A stretch of 56,467 nucleotides of DNA from Streptomyces misionensis (GCF_007896895.1 NZ_VOGW01000049.1:7252-63718); one strand, 5' to 3'. Positions 1-9,131 are shown, counted from the first letter of the stretch. The notes: generated by a model not told the origin, from the sequence alone. Program-made: numbers and translations.

Positions 1-238
1 CGCCGCCGCCACCGCCACTCGCCGCGGAGCCGGACGAGTCGGTGCCGGACGAGTCGCTGCCGGACGAGCCACTGTCGTTCGACGCCGATGAACCGTCGTG
101 GTCCTGGCGAGTGTTGCTGCAGCCGCCACCGTCGCCGCTGCCGCTCCGGTGACCATGGCTTGATGAGAACCCTGTGAGGGCCAGCACCACCGTCGCCGAC
201 ACCGCTGTGACCTTGAGGCTCCGCCCCAGCGTGTACAT
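1..238 (-). CDS. Ser/Asp/Gly-rich exported protein (C-terminus outside window)
   Basis: Reading leftward from an ATG at 238 gives a short basic start (MYTLGRSLK), a hydrophobic stretch of about 15 residues that looks like a signal peptide, and then a low-complexity tail of Gly, Ser and Asp with the unit D-S-S-G repeated. The repeat is visible in the DNA as iterated gacgagtc blocks between about 30 and 75. The frame stays open to the window edge, so the protein is partial. It is probably a secreted or wall-associated protein of unknown function. No catalytic domain can be recognised in the part present. Confidence 0.5.
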   Translation of the reverse strand, partial: MYTLGRSLKVTAVSATVVLALTGFSSSHGHRSGSGDGGGCSNTRQDHDGSSASNDSGSSGSDSSGTDSSGSAASGGGGG

Positions 239-594
239 GCCACTAGTGTATCCGCAGCCGCGCGGGCCCCGTGACGCCGTACGGCCCGTCGGAATCGCGC
301 CACCCCGCCGCTCGCCCCCTGCCCAGCCCCGGGAACATGATCAAGCCCGACCGGAACCGTCCGCGGACACTCGCCACCGGCGCCGCCGCCACCGTCGCGC
401 TCCGGACGTCCGGCTGCTCGGGGACCCGGTGCGGCCGAGACCGCCGGCGGGGACGGCGGTGTCGTTCGCGGGCGCGTGGCGGCCCGGCGTCCCCCGTCGC
501 GGCCGGGGAACCGCGATCCGAGAAGGTGCCCCGAACCTTGCCGGTCCCCGTGGTGGGCAGGGCAAGATGAGGTTCTTCGAAGGGGGAGTCGCCG

Positions 595-927
595 ATGCGA
601 TTCGCACAGGTGCCGCTCGAGGGTGGCGGGACGATCTTGTTCGAGGCGGTGCCGGAGTCCGGCGCGCCGGAGCCGGGCGGACCGGTGAAGGCGGGGCGCG
701 TGTCGGACGCGGTGCGGGAGCTGCCGCACACGATGCAGGAGGCGCTGGTCCCGGTGCGGGAGACCGCGCGTGCGGTGCTGGAGCAGTTGCGTCAGGCGGG
801 GCCGGAAGAGGTCGAGGTTGAGTTCGGGGTGAACCTGTCCGCGCAGGTGGGGGCGGCGGTCATCACCAAGGGCGAGGGGGCGGTCCATCTCAAGGTCCGG
901 GTGCTGTGGAAGAACGGGACGTCGTGA
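595..927 (+). CDS. Trypsin-co-occurring domain 1 (Trypco1-like) small protein
   Basis: This 110-residue protein starts at an ATG 6 nt after a purine-rich ribosome site (gaagggggag). The opening (VPLEGGGTILFE) followed by a helical middle and a closing strand-rich part (VEFGVNLSAQVGAAVITKGEG) matches the small Trypco1 domain. That domain is usually found beside trypsin-like or NTPase/TPR genes in proposed actinobacterial conflict systems. No such partner lies next to it here: the next gene is a secreted lamin-tail protein. The family assignment comes from pattern recognition of the conserved start and end blocks. The molecular role is unknown. Confidence 0.6.
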   Translation: MRFAQVPLEGGGTILFEAVPESGAPEPGGPVKAGRVSDAVRELPHTMQEALVPVRETARAVLEQLRQAGPEEVEVEFGVNLSAQVGAAVITKGEGAVHLKVRVLWKNGTS

Positions 928-1013
928 GCCGGCTGTCCGGCACGGCGACGGGCGCCTGACGTTCCGTCGGCCAGCAGCTGGAGTTCGGCCGGAGTTCACG
1001 CTGTTTCAAGGGC

Positions 1014-3008
1014 GTGTCGCGAGAGTCCCGCCTCGTGCCTACCTCACACTCGCGTGCCGGCGTCGCCTCCGTGTGCGCCGCGGCTCTGACGTTTTCGGGA
1101 CTGCTCGTCACCGGGGTGCTCGCCGCCGGGCCCGCGGCCGCCGCGGACTCGGCCGACTACCAGAACGTCCGGATCAACGAAGTCACCTCGTCGAACAACG
1201 ACACGGTGGAGCTGTTCAACGCCGGTTCGACCGCGGTGAGCGTCAGCGGCTGGAAGGTGTCCGACGACAGCTTCTCGCCGCAGTCGTTCAGCCCGTCCTC
1301 CGGCACGATCCCGGCCGGGGGCTTCGTCACCTTCGACTCGCCCAAGGGACTGGGCGACTCGGACGAACTGGTGCTCTACACGTCCGGCGGCACGGTGGTC
1401 GACCGCGTCGGGTGGGCCACCGGCAAGGCGAAGCCGGCGATGGCGCGCTGCGGCGGCGACGGCACCGGCGCGTGGGTCACCACGACCACGGCGACCACGT
1501 TCGGCGCCGCGAACGCCCCTGGCTGCCCCGCGTCGGTCCCGGCGGCGAGCCGGGTGCGGATCAACGAGGTCACCTCGGCCGACGCGGACACCGTGGAGCT
1601 GTACAACGGCGGTACCAGCGCGGTCGGTATCGGGGCGTGGAAGTACGTCGACGACGACACCACCCACTCCCCCGTCTCCCTCTCGTCCTCCTCGCCGAGC
1701 GCGACCAGCATCCCCGCGGGCGGCTATGTCACGTTCGACTCCGCCCTCGGCCTGGGCGACAACGACTCGCTCTTCCTCACCGACGGCAACGGCACCACGA
1801 TCGACTCGGTGACCTGGGCGACCGGCGGCGCCAAGCCGTCCAGCGAGCGCTGCGCCAACGGCACCGGCCGGTTCCGGACCTCCGCCACCGCGACGTTCGG
1901 GGCCGCGAACTCCTGCTCGGGCGGCAGCGCGGGCAGCGGCGGTGACGGCGGCCGGCTGCTGGGCGGCGGCGGCTCGCTCACCGGTGGCTGCGCCCCCGAG
2001 GCACCCACCGGAACCGGTCCCGCCCCGGCGGGCACCCTGGTGTGGCCGGGCGGAAAGGACGTCACGATCGCCGACGACGTCTGCGCCTTCACCACCTCCA
2101 CCGGCCCCGAGGGCCGTGATCTGAGCGGCCTGGCGTTCGACCCGTCGAACCCGTCGGTGCTGTGGGCGGCCAAGAACAAGAACTGGCTGTTCAAGCTGGT
2201 CAAGAGCGGCGGCAAATGGGTTGCGGACCCGTCGTGGAGCGCGACCGGCAAGCAGATCCGCTTCCTCGGTGGCTCCGGCGAGCCGGACTCCGAGGGGCTG
2301 ACGGTCGGCGGCAACGGCCACGTCTACGTCACCTCGGAGCGCGACAACACCAAGAACACGGTCCCCAAGGACACGATCATGGAGTTCGATCCGTCCGCCC
2401 CCGGATCGACGCTCGCGCCGATCCACCAGTGGGACATGACCTCTCAGTTCCCGCAGCTCGACACCGGCAGCAAGGACGACGCCAACCTGGGCTTCGAGGG
2501 TGTCTCCTACGTGCCGGACAGCTGGCTGACCGCGGGCGGCTGGATCGACCCGCTCACCGGTGCCGCCTACGACCCGGCGAACTACCCGCTGCACGGGTCG
2601 GGCCTGTTCTTCGCCGGCCTGGAGTGGGACGGCACGCTGCACGTCTACGGCCTGAACTCCGACGGCACGTTCACCACGTTCGGCACGATCCCGACCGGCA
2701 AGGCCTCGGTGATGGACGTGACGTTCGACGCCGGAACCCGGCGCATCATCGCGACCTGCGACAACACCTGTGGGGAGACGCACACCTTGATGAAGATCGA
2801 CGCCGCCGGAGCGATCGTTCCGGACGTGACGTACACGAACCCGGCCGTCATGCCGGTCGACAACCTGGAGGGCTTCGCCATCGCGCCGCCCTCGGCCTGC
2901 GCCGACGGCTCGCGCGAAGCGGTCTGGACCGACGACGGCGTCTACGGCTTCGGCTCCGGAAGCTCCTCGTACGGACACGCCCTCTACAGCGGCACCTTCC
3001 CCTGCTGA
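1014..3008 (+). CDS. Secreted protein with two lamin-tail domains and a C-terminal propeller-like domain
   Basis: The 664-residue product begins with a long signal peptide, with likely cleavage after the AAA at about residues 42-44. Two related lamin-tail (LTD) copies follow, at about 50-165 and 178-300. Each opens with RINEVTS, a D-TVELFN or D-TVELYN strand and an IPAGG..TFD core, and ends with FGAAN. A Gly/Ser linker (about 300-330) leads to a 320-residue domain with repeated strands such as LSGLAFDP, EGLTVGGNGHVYV and NLEGFAIAP, resembling phytase-like/SdiA-regulated propellers. It probably acts outside the cell in binding or hydrolysing a substrate. The GTG at 1014 is used, and an in-frame GTG at 1035 is an alternative. 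No operon partner. Confidence 0.7.
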   Translation: MSRESRLVPTSHSRAGVASVCAAALTFSGLLVTGVLAAGPAAAADSADYQNVRINEVTSSNNDTVELFNAGSTAVSVSGWKVSDDSFSPQSFSPSSGTIPAGGFVTFDSPKGLGDSDELVLYTSGGTVVDRVGWATGKAKPAMARCGGDGTGAWVTTTTATTFGAANAPGCPASVPAASRVRINEVTSADADTVELYNGGTSAVGIGAWKYVDDDTTHSPVSLSSSSPSATSIPAGGYVTFDSALGLGDNDSLFLTDGNGTTIDSVTWATGGAKPSSERCANGTGRFRTSATATFGAANSCSGGSAGSGGDGGRLLGGGGSLTGGCAPEAPTGTGPAPAGTLVWPGGKDVTIADDVCAFTTSTGPEGRDLSGLAFDPSNPSVLWAAKNKNWLFKLVKSGGKWVADPSWSATGKQIRFLGGSGEPDSEGLTVGGNGHVYVTSERDNTKNTVPKDTIMEFDPSAPGSTLAPIHQWDMTSQFPQLDTGSKDDANLGFEGVSYVPDSWLTAGGWIDPLTGAAYDPANYPLHGSGLFFAGLEWDGTLHVYGLNSDGTFTTFGTIPTGKASVMDVTFDAGTRRIIATCDNTCGETHTLMKIDAAGAIVPDVTYTNPAVMPVDNLEGFAIAPPSACADGSREAVWTDDGVYGFGSGSSSYGHALYSGTFPC

Positions 3009-3168
3009 AGGCCCGGCCGCGAACAGCCGGTGCGGGCGGCTCTCTGCGAGGTGAGCCCGCGCGGGCGCTGTCGAGGCTTCCCCGGCGGTACGCGGCGATG
3101 AAGCTCCTGGCGGACGGGGTGACGAGCAACGCCCCCCGGTCACCGGGAGCTTCGGCGCGGGCCGCCGC

Positions 3169-4062
3169 TCAGACGATCAGGACCCGCCGCCCGCGCGTGT
3201 GGCCGGCCTGGCTGTCGACGTGCGCCGCCGCGGCCTCGGCGAGCGGGTACGCCTTCTCGACCGGGATGTGGAGCCTGCCGCGCGAGATGAGGTCGACGGC
3301 CTCGGCGAGCGCTTCCGGGACGCTCCCGGCCACGCCGGAGAACCGGACGCCGTGCTCCGGCGCGCGCAGATCGGCGATGGAGACCACCTTGCGCGGATCG
3401 CCGGTCAGCTCGACGAGTTCGGGGATCACGCCCGAACCGGCCAGGTCGAGGGCCGCGTCGATCCGGCCGAGCCGCCGGACCCGCTCGACCCAGCCCTCGC
3501 CGTAGGTCGTGGGCTGGGCTCCCAGTCCACGCAGATAGTCCTGGTTCGCGGCGCCGGCCGTGCCGATCACCGTGACGCCGCGCTCGCGGGCGATCTGCAG
3601 CACCGCCGATCCGACCCCTCCGGACGCGCCGCTGACCAGCAGCGTCTGACCGGAGCGCACACCGACCTCCCGGAGGATGCGCAGCGCGGTCTCCACCACG
3701 GAGGGGTAGCCGGCCGCCTCCTCGAACGTCAGGCCCTCGGGCATCCGGGCCCAGGCCGACAGCACGGCGAACTCGGCGTAGGTGCAGGAGCCTTCGCCGA
3801 ACACGTGATCGCCGACCTCGACTCCTTCGACGCCCTCGCCGACCTCGTCCACCACCCCGGAGGCGTCCAGCCCGACCCCGGAGGGCAGCGTGGTCGGATG
3901 GGCCCCCAGGACCTGGCCTTCGCGGATCCGCCAGTCGACGGGGTTCACCCCCGCCGCCCGCACGGCGATGCGTATCCGGCCGGGGCCCGCGTGGGGCTCC
4001 TCGGCATCGATGAGTCGCAGGACCTCTGGACCGCCGAACTCGGCGAAGCTCACTTTCTTCAT
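3169..4062 (-). CDS. Zinc-independent MDR family NAD(P)H oxidoreductase (quinone oxidoreductase type)
   Basis: The 297-residue protein has the groES-like N-terminal fold (AAGVNPVDW near residue 35) and a Rossmann nucleotide site (SGASGGVGSAVLQIA near 145). It lacks the structural Cys cluster of zinc alcohol dehydrogenases, so it belongs with quinone oxidoreductases and enone reductases. It is transcribed divergently from the TetR gene at 4132, across a short shared control region holding a palindrome. The regulator most likely controls it. The substrate is unknown, and a role in reducing reactive electrophiles or quinones is inferred from family. Confidence 0.85.
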   Translation of the reverse strand: MKKVSFAEFGGPEVLRLIDAEEPHAGPGRIRIAVRAAGVNPVDWRIREGQVLGAHPTTLPSGVGLDASGVVDEVGEGVEGVEVGDHVFGEGSCTYAEFAVLSAWARMPEGLTFEEAAGYPSVVETALRILREVGVRSGQTLLVSGASGGVGSAVLQIARERGVTVIGTAGAANQDYLRGLGAQPTTYGEGWVERVRRLGRIDAALDLAGSGVIPELVELTGDPRKVVSIADLRAPEHGVRFSGVAGSVPEALAEAVDLISRGRLHIPVEKAYPLAEAAAAHVDSQAGHTRGRRVLIV

Positions 4063-4077
4063 GCCGCGACAGTAACA

Positions 4078-4103
4078 CTAACGGTTAGCTTTTTGGAACC
4101 GTT
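4078..4103. promoter_or_regulatory. Putative TetR operator between divergent genes
   Basis: The 69-bp gap between the oxidoreductase and the TetR gene contains the odd palindrome CTAACGGTTAG (4078-4088), followed by a related half AACCGTT (4097-4103). An AT-rich site in an otherwise GC-rich gap between a regulator and its likely target is where a TetR operator is expected. Binding is inferred. Confidence 0.5.
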
Positions 4104-4131
4104 TCAGTTTCGCATTTGATAGCGTGCGGGC

Positions 4132-4731
4132 ATGACCGTGCCGACCGGACGCCGGGAACGCAAGAAGGCCGCGACCCGCCAGAAGATCGCCGACACCGCC
4201 CTGCGGCTGTTCCTGGAACGCGGCTATGACGCGGTGGGCATCCGCGAGGTGGCCGCCGAGGCCGACGTGGCGGTCACCACGCTCTTCTCCCACTTCGCCT
4301 CGAAAGAGGCCCTGGTCTTCGAGCAGGACCAGCACTTCGCGCGGAGCCTGGTCCGGGCGGTCACCGAACGGGCCCCGCACGAGCCGCTCGTCCCCGCGCT
4401 GCGGCGCGAGATCGAGGCCCTGGTGCGCCACTGCACCGCGGACGAGGCCGCCCCGGTCTGGCGCATGATCGACGCGTCGCCCGCCCTGCGGAGTTACGAG
4501 GACTCGATGCGGCTGCGCCACGCGGAGCTGCTGGCGGACGCCCTCGCCGCCGATCCCGGCCTGTCCCGGACCACGACCGCCTGCCGGACGCTGGCGCGGT
4601 TCGTGATCGACGCCTACACGGTGGCCCGTGAGGCGGCCGACCCCCAGGCCGCGCTCGACGAGATCTTCCCGATGATCGAGGCGGCCTGGGCCGTCACCCG
4701 CCCCACCGGCTCCCCCGCCGACCCGGCCTGA
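4132..4731 (+). CDS. TetR/AcrR family transcriptional regulator
   Basis: The 199-residue protein has a classic N-terminal TetR helix-turn-helix at about residues 10-56 (IADTALRLFLERGYDAVGI then AVTTLFSHFASKEAL). An all-helical ligand-binding domain of normal length follows. It lies head-to-head with the MDR oxidoreductase gene and probably represses both in response to a small molecule. The ATG follows a possible TAGCGT box by only 6 nt, so the transcript may have little or no leader. Confidence 0.85.
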   Translation: MTVPTGRRERKKAATRQKIADTALRLFLERGYDAVGIREVAAEADVAVTTLFSHFASKEALVFEQDQHFARSLVRAVTERAPHEPLVPALRREIEALVRHCTADEAAPVWRMIDASPALRSYEDSMRLRHAELLADALAADPGLSRTTTACRTLARFVIDAYTVAREAADPQAALDEIFPMIEAAWAVTRPTGSPADPA

Positions 4732-4788
4732 ACCCGGCCGGGACCCGTCCAGCTCCCCTGCCACGCCCCGCCGCCGGCCCTCGTACGT

Positions 4789-4821
4789 GTATAGGGCCCG
4801 TATAGCGGGCCGAACCATGCT
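4789..4821 (+). promoter_or_regulatory. Possible activator-type direct repeat upstream of the NRPS operon
   Basis: The 185-bp gap before the acyl-AMP ligase contains two heptamers, GTATAGg (4789-4795) and GTATAGc (4800-4806), in direct orientation with an 11-bp period. A CATGCT hexamer lies 9 nt after the second copy and could be a -10 box. This layout is like SARP-activator promoters, which use heptamer direct repeats spaced one helical turn apart. No SARP gene is present in the window, so the assignment is speculative. Confidence 0.3.
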
Positions 4822-4916
4822 GTCGCCCGCCCGGCCCGAGTCGTGTTGCGGCAGGCGGGGCCCCGGCCGGTGGAGCCGGGGGTGCGTCCGCGAGGTGGGA
4901 CGAGGAGGCGTGGATC

Positions 4917-6641
4917 GTGGGTGCGACGGAGGAAGTCCAGGGCGGTCCGGCCGGGGCGGGGTTCCGGTCCTTCGCCGACGGTTTCCGGGCAACGGCCGAG
5001 GAGCAACCGGAGCGCGTCGCCGTCCGGTTCTGCACCGCAGAGCGCGAAGAGGCCGTCACCTACGGCGCGTTGGAGGCCACCGCCCGTGCGGTCGGCCGGT
5101 GGATCGGCGGACGCTGCGCTCCCGGGGAGCGCGTGCTGCTCTCCCTCTCCCCCGGCACCGGGTTCGCCAAGGCGTTCCTCGGCTGCCTGTACGCCGGTGT
5201 CCTGCCGGTTCCGGTGCCCGCGCGGGGCACTTACGCGCGGCAGGAGGCGCGGATCGCCGCGATCGCGGCCGACTGCGGTGCCGCACTCGTGCTCGACGAC
5301 GACCTGGTCGAGAGCGCGCAGCTGCCGGCCGACGGCGGGGGCGGCACCCCCGCGGCCGTGGCACCGCGGACCGTCGCCTTTCTCCAGTACACCTCCGGGT
5401 CCACCGACGACCCGAAGGGCGTGATGGTCTCGCACGGCGCGCTGGTGCACAACATCCGGCTGCTGGCCCGCAACCAGGGCTGGCACTCCGGGATGACCTG
5501 GTGCAGCTGGCTGCCGGCCCACCACGACATGGGCCTCATCGCCATGCTGCTGGCACCGCTGCACCTCGGCGGCACGGTGGTGCTGATGTCGCCGACCGAC
5601 TTCCTGAAGCGTCCGGTGAGCTGGCTGCGGCTGATCGACCGGTACGGCGCCGAGGTCAGCTGTGCGCCCGACTTCGCGTACGACCTGTGCGCGCGCAAGC
5701 TCGGCGAGGAGCAGACGGCGGACCTCGACCTGTCGCGCTGGCGGCAGGCGCTCAACGGTGCCGAGCCGATCGACCCGGCCACCCTGGCCCGCTTCGCCGA
5801 ACGGTTCGAGTCCGCCGGGTTCCGGCGCGAGGCGCTGACCCCCGGGTACGGACTGGCGGAGGCCACGCTCTGTGTGTCGTCGGCCGCCGTGGACGAACCG
5901 CCCGACGTACGGCTCTTCGACGCGGCCGGACTGGCCGGCGGGGTGCTGCGGCCACCCGGGCCGGACGCGGCGACGGTGCCGCTCGTCGGCTGCGGGGCGG
6001 CCCGGGGGCTCGACGTCAGGATCGTCGGCCCCGACTCGGGCCGGGAGCGTCCCGAGGGCACGATCGGTGAGGTGTGGGTGCGCGGCGGCAGCGTCGCGCT
6101 CGGCTACTGGCGGCGGCCCGAGGAGACGGCCCGTGTCTTCGAGGCGGTCACCGCGGCCGGCGAGGGCGGGTTCCTGCGCACCGGCGATCTGGGCGCACGG
6201 GTGGGCGGGGAGCTGTTCGTCACCGGACGGCTCAAGGAAATGATCAGCGTCCGGGGGCGGAACCTGTACCCCCAGGACATCGAGAGGGAACTGCGGTCCC
6301 TGGAGCCCGCGTTCCACGGACTGCCGAGCGCGGCCTTCGGGGTGCCGGTGGGCGCGCGCGAGGAGATCGTCGTCGTCCAGGAGGTGCGGGCCCGCGACCT
6401 CGGGGACGAGGGGCCCGAGGCGCTGGCGCGCCGCGCCCGGGCCGCGCTGTCCGCCCGCCTGGGGGTGCGGGTCGGCGGGGTGGTCCTCGTACGCCTCGGC
6501 CAGGTGCGCCGCACCACCAGCGGCAAGGTGCAGCGGACCCTGATGCGCACGCTGTTCCGGGCGGGGACCCCGCAGGCCTTCCACGCCGTGCTGGACCCCG
6601 AGCTGCGCACCGTGCTCGCCCCGGTGCGGCAGCCGCGGTGA
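4917..6641 (+). CDS. Fatty-acyl-AMP ligase (FAAL), lipid starter activation
   Basis: The 574-residue enzyme adenylates a fatty acid and hands it to the neighbouring ACP. It has the adenylate-forming core: the P-loop YTSGSTDDPKG at about 158-168, the FAAL-typical LPAHHDMGLI at about 199-208, YGLAEATL near 311, and a C-terminal lysine in TSGKVQRT near 536. The HHDMGL block and length fit FAALs better than acyl-CoA ligases. The GTG start follows a GAGGAGG site. It is the first gene of the biosynthetic operon. The arrangement with the next gene is like dptE/dptF of daptomycin-type lipopeptides. Confidence 0.93.
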   Translation: MGATEEVQGGPAGAGFRSFADGFRATAEEQPERVAVRFCTAEREEAVTYGALEATARAVGRWIGGRCAPGERVLLSLSPGTGFAKAFLGCLYAGVLPVPVPARGTYARQEARIAAIAADCGAALVLDDDLVESAQLPADGGGGTPAAVAPRTVAFLQYTSGSTDDPKGVMVSHGALVHNIRLLARNQGWHSGMTWCSWLPAHHDMGLIAMLLAPLHLGGTVVLMSPTDFLKRPVSWLRLIDRYGAEVSCAPDFAYDLCARKLGEEQTADLDLSRWRQALNGAEPIDPATLARFAERFESAGFRREALTPGYGLAEATLCVSSAAVDEPPDVRLFDAAGLAGGVLRPPGPDAATVPLVGCGAARGLDVRIVGPDSGRERPEGTIGEVWVRGGSVALGYWRRPEETARVFEAVTAAGEGGFLRTGDLGARVGGELFVTGRLKEMISVRGRNLYPQDIERELRSLEPAFHGLPSAAFGVPVGAREEIVVVQEVRARDLGDEGPEALARRARAALSARLGVRVGGVVLVRLGQVRRTTSGKVQRTLMRTLFRAGTPQAFHAVLDPELRTVLAPVRQPR

Positions 6642-6721
6642 TCGTGCAGGCCGGATGCCCGCGCCCGGCCCCCGTCCGGGCACACCCGAACGGTCCCTCG
6701 CCGAACCGAACAGGAGACCCC

Positions 6722-6988
6722 GTGCCCGAACCGACCGCGCGTGTCGAGCCGGACGAGATCCGGCGGTGGCTGTCCGAGCGGGCCGCCTACTACCTGGAGC
6801 GCCCGGTCGAGGAGCTGGACCCGGGCGCGCCGCTGGCCGAGCTGGGGCTGGACTCCGTCTACGCGCTCACCCTGTGCGGTGATGTCGAGGACAGATACGG
6901 GCTGGTCCTCGAACCGTCCGCCGCCTGGGACCATCCGACGCTCGACGCCCTCACCGCCCACCTCCTGGCCGCGCTGGAGCGCGGGTGA
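6722..6988 (+). CDS. Acyl carrier protein of the lipopeptide pathway
   Basis: The 88-residue protein is read from a GTG at 6722, with AGGAG six nt ahead. It carries the phosphopantetheine site LGLDSVY with Ser45 and the usual four-helix acidic sequence. It most likely receives the acyl group from the adjacent FAAL and presents it to the stand-alone condensation protein, whose start codon overlaps this stop by 4 bp (GTGA). Confidence 0.93.
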   Translation: MPEPTARVEPDEIRRWLSERAAYYLERPVEELDPGAPLAELGLDSVYALTLCGDVEDRYGLVLEPSAAWDHPTLDALTAHLLAALERG

Positions 6989-8343
6989 CCGGCGCTCGCG
7001 GGGCCGTGCCCGCACTGATGACCGCGGGCCAGCGGCAGCTGTGGCTCGCCCACCAACTCGCCCCCGACAGCGCGGCCCTCAACGTCGTCCTGGCCGTGCG
7101 GGTGCGCGGTGAGCTGGCGGCGGCCCCGCTGGCCCGTGCGCTGACCGCCCTGGTGGCGCGGCACGAACTGCTGCGCTCCCGTTTCGTCACCGGAGCCGAC
7201 GGCCTCCCGGTGCGCGAGCCGCGCACCGGGTACGCGCCGGAACCGGACGAACGGCGCGTCGAGGACGGCGAGGACGACCTGTTCGGCCTCGCCCGCCGGG
7301 TCGGACAGGAGCGCCTGGACCCCGCGCGGGAGGTCTTCCGGCTGGTCGTGCTGCGCCACCGGCACGACGACACCGTCCTCGTCCTGGTGGCGCACCACCT
7401 CGTCAGCGACGCCACCTCCCAGGTCCTGCTGCTGCGGGACCTGCTCGACGGCTACGCCGCGGCCCGCGACGGGCGGCCGGCCCCGCCGCGGCCCCGGCCC
7501 GTCCCGTGGGACGCGTACGTACGGGCCGAGCAGGAGCGGGCCGGATCGGCGCGCGGGCGGCTGGCCCGCGCGCACTGGCCGCAGGTCTGCGCCGGGGTCC
7601 CGGCGGCCGGGCTGCCCTCCGCCCGGCGCGGGGCGGCACGCGGTCCCGCGGCCGGGGCGACCGCGCGCCGGCTGCTGCCGCCGGACACCGCCGGGCGGCT
7701 GGCCGCCGTGAGCGCGTCCGCGGGGGTGACGCCCTTCGCCTGGCTGCTCGCCGCCTTCCAGGCCGCCCTGTACCGCTCGGGCGGCGCGGCGCACGCGCTG
7801 GTCGGCGTGCCCGCCACCACGCGGTGGCTGCCCGGGACCCGGGAGGCCGTCGGCTACCTCATCGACACCTTCCCGGTGGTGTCCCGGTTCGACGCGGGCA
7901 CCTCCTTCCGGGCGGCGGCCCGGGCCGCGCACAGCGGGCTGGGGACGGGCATGCGGTACCTGGGCTGCCCGGTCGAACTGCCGGACGAGGCCCGGCTGTT
8001 CCGGACGATCATCACGTTGATCCGGGCCGACCGGCTGCCCGTCCCCGGGCTTCTGGACGGCGACACCGAGTACGCGGGGCTGCGGCTCTCGCTCCTCGAC
8101 GTCCCGCAGCAGGAGGGGCAGACGGACCTCGCCGTGGAGATCGTGCAGAGCGGCGGCGGTTTCGCCGTCATGCTCCGCCACGACACCGCGGTGTCGGAGG
8201 CGAGCACGATCGAGCGGCTCGGCGACACGCTGCTCCGGCTGGTCGAGGCCTCGCTCGACGACCCCGGCGCCCGGATCGCCGGGGTTCCCCTGACCGACCC
8301 CGGTGAACTGGCCTTCCTGCTCTCCCTGGGAGCCGGTTCGTGA
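6985..8343 (+). CDS. Stand-alone NRPS condensation domain protein (lipoinitiation)
   Basis: The 452-residue protein is a single C domain with the opening motif MTAGQRQLWLAHQ and an active-site HHLVSDA (His137, His138, Asp142). The usual final Gly of HHxxxDG is Ala, but the catalytic second His and the Asp are present. Because the first NRPS begins directly with an A domain, this free C protein very probably supplies the missing starter condensation, joining the ACP-bound fatty acid to the first amino acid. It overlaps both neighbours by GTGA junctions, so the three proteins are coupled. Confidence 0.88.
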   Translation: MTGARGAVPALMTAGQRQLWLAHQLAPDSAALNVVLAVRVRGELAAAPLARALTALVARHELLRSRFVTGADGLPVREPRTGYAPEPDERRVEDGEDDLFGLARRVGQERLDPAREVFRLVVLRHRHDDTVLVLVAHHLVSDATSQVLLLRDLLDGYAAARDGRPAPPRPRPVPWDAYVRAEQERAGSARGRLARAHWPQVCAGVPAAGLPSARRGAARGPAAGATARRLLPPDTAGRLAAVSASAGVTPFAWLLAAFQAALYRSGGAAHALVGVPATTRWLPGTREAVGYLIDTFPVVSRFDAGTSFRAAARAAHSGLGTGMRYLGCPVELPDEARLFRTIITLIRADRLPVPGLLDGDTEYAGLRLSLLDVPQQEGQTDLAVEIVQSGGGFAVMLRHDTAVSEASTIERLGDTLLRLVEASLDDPGARIAGVPLTDPGELAFLLSLGAGS

Positions 8344-9131
8344 CCGGCGGCCCCGGCGCACCGCGGCCCCGCAGGGTCGCCCTGCCCGACGGGCCGGAGG
8401 TCTGGTGCACCAGCGTGCCCGCGGCCACCACGATGTGGCGCGAGATGACGCCGCCCGGAATGTACGACCGGGTGGCCGCGTCGCTCCCGGCGGGCGCCAC
8501 CGTCCTCGACATCGGGGCCAACATCGGCTTGCTGTCGGTGCTGTGCGCCCGCGGGGCACCGGCGGTACGGGTGATCGCCGCCGAACCGGCGCCCGAGCTG
8601 TTCGCCTGTCTGCGCCTCAACCTCGAACTGCACTGCGCCACTTGGGAGGCGGAGTGCGTGGCGGTCGCCGACCGGCCGGGTGAACTGCCCTTCACCTACT
8701 ACCCGCAGGCACCGGGCAACTCCGGGCTGTTCGCCGACCCGGTGGCCGACCGGGAGATCACCCGGCGCTATCTCACCAACACCGGACTCGACCCCGAGGA
8801 CGCCGCCGAGCTGACCGAGGGTCTGCACGAGGGCGTCGCCTACCGGGTCCCGGCCGTCACCGTCTCCGAGCTGATCCGCCGGCACCGGGTGGCGCGGGTG
8901 GACCTGCTCAAGGTGGACGTGGAGCGGGCCGAACTCGATGTGCTGCGCGGAGTGGCCGACGAGGACTGGCCACGCGTCGACCGGGTGGTCGCGGAGGCCC
9001 ACGACGAGGGCGGGCGGCTCGCGGAGTGCGCGCGGCTGCTGCGGTCGAAGGGCTTCGAGGTGACCGTGTCACAGGACCCGCTGCTGACGGGGACGGTCCT
9101 GTACGAGGTCGAGGCAGGTCGCCCGGGATGA
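8340..9131 (+). CDS. FkbM family SAM-dependent methyltransferase
   Basis: The 263-residue protein carries the SAM-binding motif VLDIGANIGLLS near residue 55, the acidic AAEPAPELF after strand 2, and the FkbM-typical VDLLKVDVERAELDVL near 190. FkbM enzymes O-methylate hydroxyl or carboxyl groups of natural products and glycans. The gene sits inside the coupled operon, so it probably tailors the lipopeptide or a precursor. Neither target nor timing can be read from sequence. A hydroxyl introduced by the SyrP-like protein is one candidate. Confidence 0.85.
   Translation: MTGGPGAPRPRRVALPDGPEVWCTSVPAATTMWREMTPPGMYDRVAASLPAGATVLDIGANIGLLSVLCARGAPAVRVIAAEPAPELFACLRLNLELHCATWEAECVAVADRPGELPFTYYPQAPGNSGLFADPVADREITRRYLTNTGLDPEDAAELTEGLHEGVAYRVPAVTVSELIRRHRVARVDLLKVDVERAELDVLRGVADEDWPRVDRVVAEAHDEGGRLAECARLLRSKGFEVTVSQDPLLTGTVLYEVEAGRPG

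Noticed and set aside
4600..6700. Large minus-strand frames across the FAAL gene (for example 4614-6683)
   Set aside because: Low-complexity shadow translation without domains. The plus strand encodes an unmistakable acyl-AMP ligase.
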